Shown here: positions 51,074 through 56,793 of the stretch, one piece after another
How positions within the stretch are numbered: the first letter of the stretch is position 1
Layout: every line of letters begins with the position of its first letter
Origin: Paenibacillaceae bacterium
Lineage (GTDB): Bacteria; Bacillota; Bacilli; Paenibacillales; Paenibacillaceae
NCBI GenBank assembly: GCA_004134985.1
Contig: REGQ01000036.1
Span: 1 to 56,793, forward strand
Direction: 5' to 3'
Length of the DNA: 56,793 nucleotides
Position numbers and translations under genes: made by a program
The notes under the pieces: model-generated
The model's database searches: none
Told to the model about the DNA's origin: nothing
The model's input: only the letters and a program-made list of their open reading frames with translations

Positions 51074-51092
51074 TTATAGCTTTAAGCTATAA
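51074..51092. promoter_or_regulatory. dyad upstream of metE
   Basis: TTATAGCTTTAAGCTATAA has perfect 9-base arms around a single T. A further TAGCTATAGCT lies 14 bases left. These resemble LysR-type (MetR-like) or other dimer sites. They lie about 130 bases before the metE ATG. Confidence 0.5.
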
Positions 51093-51149
51093 CAGGACAA
51101 ATGGAGCGCAGCGCCCGTTCGCACTTGCGCGACAATGGCTGCATTTGCT

Positions 51150-51326
51150 TTACTCCAGATCTTTAATTTTCATTTTATTTAATTCCCGCTGTTCTTTATT
51201 TTTATCCTGTGAAACTTTAGCATAATAGCGGATAAAATACTTAATCAGGAAGAAGACACCAACGGAAATGCCGATTAAGAAGGCCAAAGAAAGGAGCGTG
51301 TAAATAATGGCGAATGTCAACTTCAT
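51150..51326 (-). CDS. 58-residue membrane protein coupled to the DUF2089 gene
   Basis: The ATG at 51326 overlaps the stop of the DUF2089 gene by four bases (ATGA), showing translational coupling. The 58-aa product has one membrane segment (about residues 5-30, FAIIYTLLSLAFLIGISVGV then FFLIKYF) and a charged C-terminal tail rich in Lys/Glu (SQDKNKEQRELNKMKIKDLE). A one-helix anchor with a basic cytoplasmic tail next to a cytosolic DNA-binding protein suggests it may tether or sense for that protein. No known family is recognised. Confidence 0.75.
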   Translation of the reverse strand: MKLTFAIIYTLLSLAFLIGISVGVFFLIKYFIRYYAKVSQDKNKEQRELNKMKIKDLE

Positions 51327-51616
51327 TCCTCCTTTTTCGTTTTTTTGTATTCCTCGATTAAAACTTTTGCAGTGTCAAATTCGATTTCTTCATTCACAGC
51401 CAATCGTTTGATTAGCGCAATATAGGGGTCGCTCGTATTGCTTTCACTAATTTTGATCTTCTGAATCAAGCGATCGAGCCGCAGGCGAACTGTAGGGTAA
51501 GTAACGCCGTAGGTGGTGGCGATTTCTTTGAGCGAGCCGGAGGAGAGCAGAAAGTTTTTGATAAATACAAGATCCTCCTCGTCCAAGCCAGTTATCCAGT
51601 CAGGCGTCGAGTCCAT
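51323..51616 (-). CDS. DUF2089-family helix-turn-helix protein
   Basis: The 97-aa protein matches DUF2089: an N-terminal WITGLDEEDLVFIKNFLLSS, then GSLKEIATTYGVTYPTVRLR with LDRLIQKI, a clear helix-turn-helix, and a C-terminal helix (VNEEIEFDTAKVLIEEYKK). It lacks the zinc-ribbon seen in longer members. It overlaps the small membrane protein gene. A striking dyad with 15-base arms lies 40-85 bases upstream, likely its own operator. Role unknown. Confidence 0.85.
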   Translation of the reverse strand: MDSTPDWITGLDEEDLVFIKNFLLSSGSLKEIATTYGVTYPTVRLRLDRLIQKIKISESNTSDPYIALIKRLAVNEEIEFDTAKVLIEEYKKTKKEE

Positions 51617-51654
51617 CGCTGCACATTCACCCCTTTCCTAAATCAAAAACACAA

Positions 51655-51702
51655 AATGACTTTAATAAAATTAATATAACATTTAACTTTATTAAAGTCA
51701 TT
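51655..51702. promoter_or_regulatory. dyad with 15-base arms upstream of the DUF2089 gene
   Basis: AATGACTTTAATAAA (51655-51669) is the exact reverse complement of TTTATTAAAGTCATT (51688-51702), separated by 18 AT-rich bases. A further half-like TTTATTAAA occurs near 51722. It lies between dapA and the DUF2089 gene and fits a paired operator better than a terminator. Confidence 0.65.
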
Positions 51703-51725
51703 ATTTAATTTTTATATTAATTTTA

Positions 51726-52613
51726 TTAAAAAGACACATTGTTAACATAAACTTGTTCCAGCTCCAGCTGCAGTTTTTGACTGATTGGCCCCATAGGCAA
51801 GCGGAGGGTGTCCGATGCAATGATGTCTTGTTGAGCCAGCAAAAATTTCAGCGGGGCAGGATTGGATTCCTGAAAAAGTTGTTGAATGTATGGCGTCAGC
51901 AGATTGAAAGCGGTTTGGGCTTTCGGCAATTCACCGTTTTGAACCAGTTGAAAGACGTTGAGAAGAGCTTCCGTATAGAGGTTTGCTGATGCCAGCATAC
52001 CGCCGCTTGCCCCTTCCCTAAGCATATCGATGAAGTGCAGGTCGTCCCCGCAAAGCACGGGCTTCATATCCTGACGCGGCAGCGATGAGATCAGTTTTGA
52101 GCTGCCTGTACTGTCTTTTAAACCGATCACGCCATTCAAATCCATTAATCTCCTGATCGTATCCACACTTAGCGCCATGCCGGTACGGGAGGGGATCTCG
52201 TAAAGGATCAGCGGAACACCAACTCCAGCCGCTCTTCGAAAATGCTCGATAATACCCGCTTCTGATGGAAGACTGTAGTAGGGTGTGACAACAAGCACGG
52301 CATCTGCCCCGGATTGTCCCGCCATTTCGATCTGTTTAACCGTCGAAGCAGTGCTGTTGGTTCCTGCGCCGACCACAATTGGAACGCGTCGGTGATTTAG
52401 CGCCGATTTTGTCCTCTGTATGAGCTGTTCCACTTCTGACCATAACACCGTGGGAGACTCGCCGGTCGTCCCGTTGATGACCAAACCCTGAATGTCTTGT
52501 GCTGTCAGTGTATTGATATAATTTTCGTATGAACCCCAGTCAATTTCCTCATTCGGACAAAAAGGGGTGATAACCGGTACGTAAATCCCTTTTACATCAC
52601 ATGTCGTCAACAT
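51726..52613 (-). CDS. dapA: dihydrodipicolinate synthase family protein
   Basis: The 295-aa TIM-barrel aldolase has the Schiff-base lysine Lys166 in GVIGLKDSTG, the proton-relay Tyr138 and Arg143 in LILYEIPSRTG, and INGTTGESPTV at residues 47-56, the pattern of DapA (pyruvate plus aspartate semialdehyde to HTPA). Family relatives such as N-acetylneuraminate lyase share these motifs, but Arg143 favours DapA. It is divergent from a LysR regulator and lacks other lysine genes nearby, so it may be a regulated second copy rather than the main biosynthetic enzyme. GAGGAG precedes the ATG. Confidence 0.82.
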   Translation of the reverse strand: MLTTCDVKGIYVPVITPFCPNEEIDWGSYENYINTLTAQDIQGLVINGTTGESPTVLWSEVEQLIQRTKSALNHRRVPIVVGAGTNSTASTVKQIEMAGQSGADAVLVVTPYYSLPSEAGIIEHFRRAAGVGVPLILYEIPSRTGMALSVDTIRRLMDLNGVIGLKDSTGSSKLISSLPRQDMKPVLCGDDLHFIDMLREGASGGMLASANLYTEALLNVFQLVQNGELPKAQTAFNLLTPYIQQLFQESNPAPLKFLLAQQDIIASDTLRLPMGPISQKLQLELEQVYVNNVSF

Positions 52614-52723
52614 TGCAACTCCTCCTCAGTCATTGAATGATTCAACTTTAGCATGGATTTGATTATCTAAGTTATCTATAATAAATGATGATGACTATCA
52701 ATAATATTGATAAGGAGGAAGCG

Positions 52724-53602
52724 ATGGAGCTCATCTATTTTCACACGTTCAGAGAAGTTGCCGCACGTCAAAGCTTTACCAGGGCAGCTGAGGAGCTCGG
52801 CTACGCGCAATCAAGCGTCACCACACAAATTCAGAAATTAGAAAATTCGTATGGCGTAAAGCTGTTTGAGCGATATGGCAGAGGGCTGCGTCTGACTTCG
52901 GCCGGGGAGGAGTTGCTGAAAATCACGGTGCAGATGCTGGATCTGTACGAGCAATCCAAAGAAAAGCTGACCAAGCAAGGCGGAGGGACGATGTCAATCG
53001 GCACCATCGATTCAATCGCATCGTATTTTCTTCCCCCGTTAATTCAACAAATCCGGCAGCACTATCCTGAGCTTGCCATTCGTTTGCAGCCAGACAGCGA
53101 AGCGAACATTATAAATAAAGTCAGGGAAGGCGAGCTTGATATCGGGTTTATTTTGGAGAGTGAGCCGTCGGAGTCGGTTCTTCAATGGATAAAAGTTAAA
53201 GCAGAACCGTTGGTGCTCATAGCCAATCCGCAGCATCCGCTGACAGCATGCCGTCGGGTCGAGCTTCAGCATCTGGATGGTGTCGAATGGATTATGGCCG
53301 AGGATAGCTGCAATTATCGCATGATGCTGGAAAAGACGCTAAGGGCAAATGATATTTCTTACCGTATTGGTCTGGAACTTGGAAACCCGGAAGCGATTAA
53401 AAGGTATGTTGGATTCGGTTCAGGAATTGCGATTTTACCCCGAATGGCTGCTGCTGAGGAGTTGGGCAGGGGGCAACTAACCGCCTTGGCGTTTGAACAT
53501 CCAGCTATTCGTCTGGATTTGTACATGATTATTCATCCTAAAAAGTGGCGCTCCCATTCCTTGCTGGAATTTATGAAGCTGCTCCAGCAAAATGATCTAT
53601 AG
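52724..53602 (+). CDS. LysR-family transcriptional regulator
   Basis: The start is ATG 52724 (292 aa) because AAGGAGG lies five bases upstream; the frame is open to 52685. It has the LysR helix-turn-helix (QSFTRAAEELGYAQSSVTTQ, about residues 14-33) and a two-lobed effector domain (GTIDSIASYFLPPLI, GFGSGIAILPRMAA). It is divergent from dapA, whose start is 110 bases away, so dapA is the likely target. The effector is not known. Confidence 0.9.
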   Translation: MELIYFHTFREVAARQSFTRAAEELGYAQSSVTTQIQKLENSYGVKLFERYGRGLRLTSAGEELLKITVQMLDLYEQSKEKLTKQGGGTMSIGTIDSIASYFLPPLIQQIRQHYPELAIRLQPDSEANIINKVREGELDIGFILESEPSESVLQWIKVKAEPLVLIANPQHPLTACRRVELQHLDGVEWIMAEDSCNYRMMLEKTLRANDISYRIGLELGNPEAIKRYVGFGSGIAILPRMAAAEELGRGQLTALAFEHPAIRLDLYMIIHPKKWRSHSLLEFMKLLQQNDL

Positions 53603-54045
53603 CCCGGCAGCGGCGTATGGCCTTCTTCCCGCTGCACGACGGAGGTCGAAGCTGCAGCTTCTTCTAATTGAGAATTCCTTGCACTGCATCCTAACCTCAG
53701 GTAGGTTATTGAAGTTGTTTTTCTTTTCTATTATTATAATACTGAAATAATCAGGTCATTGACGCTATCGTCTTGATGACCAACGGTGGTTATGGCAGCG
53801 CTTCAACGGTTATGGCATACTAGTCGTGCAAGGTGTCGGTTTATAGGAGCCAAGTAAGCAAATTGGGGAATTAGAAAGTATAGCTGTGACAAGTGAGAGC
53901 GATTACATTAACAATCCATTCCGAATGCCCTGTACGAGTCGTCGCGCACTGGTTAAGAAGTCAACCGGATCTGAAACGGTAATTGCGAGCCGATGGTTCT
54001 GATCAGTTCGTGCTGGATTTGATCTGACAAATTTGAGGAGGAGTT
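53603..54045. other. 443-base gene-free stretch
   Basis: No ORF with protein-like composition and no strong repeat was seen. An AT-rich patch (53715-53755) could hold a promoter. TTTGAGGAGGAG at the right end is the ribosome binding site of the next gene. Confidence 0.5.
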
Positions 54046-54873
54046 ATGATGCGTTTAGGAGGGCCGGTAGAAAGCCAACACCCGGATGAATGGGTCAAGC
54101 AATTGCTTGACTTTGGATATACCGCAGCAACGCTGCCATTGGACGTGAAGAACCATGATTTGCAGGATGCTTTTGGTGAAGCAGCCCGTCAAGCGGGCAT
54201 TGTGCTGGCAGAAGTAGGCGCGTGGAGCAACCCGATCAGCCTTGATGAGACTGAGCGGGCAACTGCCATTGCGTTGTGTCAGGAACAGCTGGCGACAGCG
54301 GATCGCATCGGCGCCCTATGCTGCGTCAATATCGCTGGTTCGCGAGGCAAGAAGTGGGACGGACCCTATGCGGAAAACTTTTCAGAAGATACGTTTGCAC
54401 TCATCGTGGATACGGTGCGGGAAATCATTGATGCTGTGAAGCCATCCAGGGCCGTTTATGCGCTGGAGACGATGCCCTGGATATTTCCCTATGATGTCGA
54501 CTCCTATCTCAGATTAATTAAAGCGATTGAAAGGCCTCAATTTGCAGTGCATCTGGACCCTGTCAATCTGATTTCAAGCATAGACCGTTATTTCAACAAC
54601 GCAGCTTTATTGAAGGAATGCTTCACCAAGCTGGGCGCGTATATTGTCAGCTGCCATGCCAAGGATGTACGCATTCAGGAGGGATTGACGCTGCATATTG
54701 ACGAGACAAGGCCGGGAACCGGCGTGCTGGACTATTATGTTTATCTTGAGCAGCTAAGCAAGCTCTCCAAAGATACACCATTAATACTGGAGCATCTTCC
54801 GAACGAGGATGAATACCGCCTTGGAGCTGAATATATTCGCAAGGTAGCAGGTGAATTGAATATCGCTTTATAA
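54046..54873 (+). CDS. sugar phosphate isomerase/epimerase-like TIM barrel
   Basis: This 275-aa protein belongs to the AP-endonuclease-2/xylose-isomerase-like TIM barrels (IolE, IolI, UxuA-like). Metal ligands are suggested by Glu in YALETMPW, Asp-His in VHLDPVN and SCHAKD, and Glu in LILEHLP. GAGGAGG precedes the ATG pair. It precedes a Gfo/Idh/MocA dehydrogenase by 47 bases; the two together suggest inositol or uncommon sugar metabolism. The substrate is unknown. Confidence 0.88.
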   Translation: MMRLGGPVESQHPDEWVKQLLDFGYTAATLPLDVKNHDLQDAFGEAARQAGIVLAEVGAWSNPISLDETERATAIALCQEQLATADRIGALCCVNIAGSRGKKWDGPYAENFSEDTFALIVDTVREIIDAVKPSRAVYALETMPWIFPYDVDSYLRLIKAIERPQFAVHLDPVNLISSIDRYFNNAALLKECFTKLGAYIVSCHAKDVRIQEGLTLHIDETRPGTGVLDYYVYLEQLSKLSKDTPLILEHLPNEDEYRLGAEYIRKVAGELNIAL

Positions 54874-54920
54874 AACCGCTTACGTTTTACTTAGCGAAGA
54901 AATGAAATGGGGGTACAACA

Positions 54921-56090
54921 ATGAAACAGTTGAATGTTGCATTAATCGGTTATAACTTCATGGGAAAGGCGCACAGTTTTGCGCTTGATAATGTGTCCAC
55001 CTTTTTCAAGGACTCACCCCAGCCAGTCAAAAAAGTCATTGTAGGAAGAACGGAGCATCTGGTGAAGCAGGCGGCAGCTGATTTTGGCTGGGAAGAGTAT
55101 GCGACGGACTGGAGGGAAGTGGTCCTACGAGAGGATATTCATGTGGTTGATATCGCCACCCCGACCAGGTTCCATATGGAAATAGCGCTGGAAGCGGCCA
55201 AGGCTGGCAAGCATATATTTTGTGAGAAGCCGCTGGCGATGAATGCCGACGAAGCGAGGCAGATGCTGGATGCCGCTGAGCGAGCGGGGGTCGTACATAT
55301 GCTGGGACATAATTACCGCAGGGTGCCTGCGATCGTGCTGGCCAAGCAGTTAATTGAGGAGGGAAAGCTCGGGGACATCCATCATTTCCGCGGTGTTTAC
55401 TTGCAGGATTGGCTGCTTGATCCTTCCTACCCTGCCAGTTGGAAGCTGGACAAAAAAATTGCCGGATCAGGTCCGCATGGCGACTTGAATGCCCATCTGA
55501 TTGATCTTGCGCGCTATCTGGTTGGTGAAGTGGATGAGGTAGTGGGGATGGACAAGACGTTTACTACGAAACGTCCTCGTTTTCAGGTGAATGAGGAGTT
55601 GACCTCCAATTTGACCGCCAAGGGCGATGCACAGCAGATGGAAGATGTAACCGTTGATGATACGACGGCATTTTTGGCCAAATTCAAGGGTGGAGCGGTC
55701 GGAACCTTTGAGGCCAGTCGCGTCGCAGGCGGGCGTAAAAACCATGAGCGGATTGAAATTAATGGCAGTAAAGGCTCACTGGTCTTTAATTTTGAAGCGA
55801 TGAATGAGCTTGAGTTTTGGTCGAATGAGGATGATTTGCGTGTGCAGGGCTTTCGCAAAATTCTCGTTACTGAAGGGGTTCATCCCTATATAAACGCCTG
55901 GTGGCCGCCGGGGCATCTGATTGGCTACGAAAATACCTTTGTCAATCAGTTCGCTGATTTTTTCCGGGCCATTGAAACGGGGCAGAAGCTGTATCCGAAT
56001 TTCCATGACGGCTGGCTCAACAATAAGGTGCTTGATGCTGTGTCCAGATCAGTCGAGACGCGCACCTGGCAGTCGGTTGATGAAGTGTAG
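54921..56090 (+). CDS. Gfo/Idh/MocA-family oxidoreductase
   Basis: The 389-aa enzyme has an N-terminal Rossmann fold (NVALIGYNFMGKAHS, residues 5-19), the family's catalytic lysine motif CEKPLAM (Glu-Lys-Pro at 102-104) and the C-terminal substrate domain with GSGPHGDLNAHLIDLARYL, where the Asp/His pair acts. Members oxidise or isomerise sugars and inositols with NAD(P). It follows the isomerase-like gene and likely forms an operon with it, closed by the terminator at 56183. Its last codons lie in a 44-base tandem duplication (see repeat). Confidence 0.92.
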   Translation: MKQLNVALIGYNFMGKAHSFALDNVSTFFKDSPQPVKKVIVGRTEHLVKQAAADFGWEEYATDWREVVLREDIHVVDIATPTRFHMEIALEAAKAGKHIFCEKPLAMNADEARQMLDAAERAGVVHMLGHNYRRVPAIVLAKQLIEEGKLGDIHHFRGVYLQDWLLDPSYPASWKLDKKIAGSGPHGDLNAHLIDLARYLVGEVDEVVGMDKTFTTKRPRFQVNEELTSNLTAKGDAQQMEDVTVDDTTAFLAKFKGGAVGTFEASRVAGGRKNHERIEINGSKGSLVFNFEAMNELEFWSNEDDLRVQGFRKILVTEGVHPYINAWWPPGHLIGYENTFVNQFADFFRAIETGQKLYPNFHDGWLNNKVLDAVSRSVETRTWQSVDEV

Positions 56091-56141
56091 CCCGCGGCGA
56101 GACGCGCACCTGGCAGCCAGTTGATGAAATGTCGCCCGCCG
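56054..56141. repeat. 44-bp tandem duplication across the stop codon
   Basis: CGAGACGCGCACCTGGCAG begins at 56054 and again at 56098. The first copy contains the Gfo/Idh stop TAG; the second has TCG at that point. About eight differences separate the copies. Confidence 0.85.
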
Positions 56142-56182
56142 CGCATGGCAGCAATCATTTGTTAAATAAAAACAATTAACTA

Positions 56183-56217
56183 AAGCGCCCAATTCCTGAA
56201 CAGGATTTGGGCGTTTT
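56183..56217 (+). terminator. intrinsic terminator after the Gfo/Idh gene
   Basis: AAGCGCCCAA-TTCCTG pairs with CAGGATTTGGGCGTTTT, a stem of about 14 positions with one mismatch, then TTTTAC. Confidence 0.8.
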
Positions 56218-56548
56218 ACTTTCTTTGGCTGACTGAGCGGCATTCGGCAAGGTTACGCGGACGGTGACGGCTACAGGCCACAGTCATGCAATGTTGCATC
56301 GTACGCTGGGGAGCTTGATATAGTGGGTCGAGATGAGGGGCGAAAGAGCCGAATGAAGACCGAGATGATGCCTCTATGCTGTCACGCTAGAGGATGCATG
56401 AAAAGCCTCACTCTGTTCAGCTGTAAATGTATGTTTTGTTCATGTACGTTTCAGTTTAGGTAGGGACATCTGTACCTTCATTTGGATTTGATAATTTCAA
56501 TTTGCCATATAATTATATAAATTGAACTAGAGAAGAACCCGAGTGGAT
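56218..56548. other. gene-free stretch before the palindromic array
   Basis: No protein-like frame and no clear repeat was found. A short AT-rich patch near 56490-56520 precedes the array. Confidence 0.5.
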
Positions 56549-56725
56549 AATTGTTGTATTTTCTACAGCATATCGAGACGTAGGAGATAATTCTAGTGAA
56601 ATTGTTGTAAAACATACAACATTTGTTGATTGAAATGACGATATCCAGGTAAAATTGTGTATTTTATACAACAATTCCGTAGTTTTCGCAGTCATTCCTT
56701 TGTATTGTTGTAGGAAAGAGTCGAT
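56549..56725. repeat. palindromic repeat array, four units at 51-52-bp spacing
   Basis: TTGTTG-type half-sites begin at 56551, 56602, 56654 and 56705 (51, 52, 51 apart), in units such as ATTGTTGTAAAACATACAAC and ATTGTGTATTTTATACAACA. This is the same palindrome family and spacing as 31802-31983. Linkers are not conserved. Confidence 0.8.
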
Positions 56726-56793
56726 TTCATAAATAAAATCCCTTGCTATGACTGGGTTTTTGAGCACAAAAAAAAGGAGTACCTCCCTAAGTT

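Noticed and set aside
50945-51140. S-box or T-box leader before metE
   Set aside because: No conserved core motifs and no terminator/antiterminator pair were visible in this stretch.
56513-56767. 84-residue minus-strand ORF at the window end
   Set aside because: It lies across the palindromic array and has no SD or family motif.

Overview
The window looks like chromosomal DNA of a Paenibacillus-like Firmicute. The signs are GGAGG-type ribosome binding sites, YesM/YesN-type two-component regulators, Lpl-type carbohydrate ABC operons without their own ATPase, a PRD antiterminator with RAT leaders, perfect Rex boxes, and intergenic spaces filled with degenerate short tandem repeats. This assignment is inference from gene style only. 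About 45 protein genes are supported. I saw no rRNA, tRNA or CRISPR.

Layout. 1-215: end of an IS630-type element. 575-5711: heterodimeric ABC exporter, then a TetR regulator with a perfect 32-bp palindromic operator and a DUF4188 gene. 5806-7236: NADH oxidase behind two Rex boxes, followed by an SDR pseudogene remnant. 7683-16352: the centrepiece, a five-gene PTS operon (antiterminator, EIIA, NagE-like EIICB, HPr, EI) divergent from a sugar ABC operon (binding protein and two permeases). Each side has its own promoter and its own RAT-like antitermination leader. 16353-17784: 51-bp tandem array, IS630 remnant and low-information DNA. 17785-21177: small anchored protein, orphan BlaR1-type M56 peptidase, PadR plus HAAS-type membrane protein. 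21521-29667: YesMN two-component system, ABC importer and six-hairpin glycosidase. 29884-32285: remnant, acetyltransferase, methyltransferase and repeat-filled DNA. 32286-39936: aldo/keto reductase, LacI regulator with three operators, ABC importer and intracellular GH30 glycosidase. 40012-43475: flavin monooxygenase with a terminator-bearing leader, 15-copy 36-bp array, rhodanese. 43922-48652: LysR regulator divergent from a PurA paralogue, Nudix hydrolase, a second flavin oxidoreductase, acetyltransferase. 48665-53602: metE, a DUF2089 gene overlapping a 58-aa membrane protein, dapA and a divergent LysR. 54046-56217: sugar isomerase/epimerase and Gfo/Idh/MocA dehydrogenase. The last 570 bases hold a second palindromic array.

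How it works together. Much of the window serves carbohydrate capture: three ABC importers lacking an ATPase (presumably sharing an MsmX-like ATPase encoded elsewhere), one PTS, two glycosidases and two sugar-modifying enzymes. The best candidate for an under-described system is at 12676-12991. One PRD antiterminator lies next to two oppositely oriented RAT/terminator leaders, one for the PTS operon that encodes it and one for the divergent ABC operon, suggesting that PTS phosphorylation state sets transcription of an ABC importer by RNA antitermination. The second theme is a set of intergenic arrays with fixed periods (13, about 23, 36, 44 and repeatedly 51 bp), several built from palindromes.
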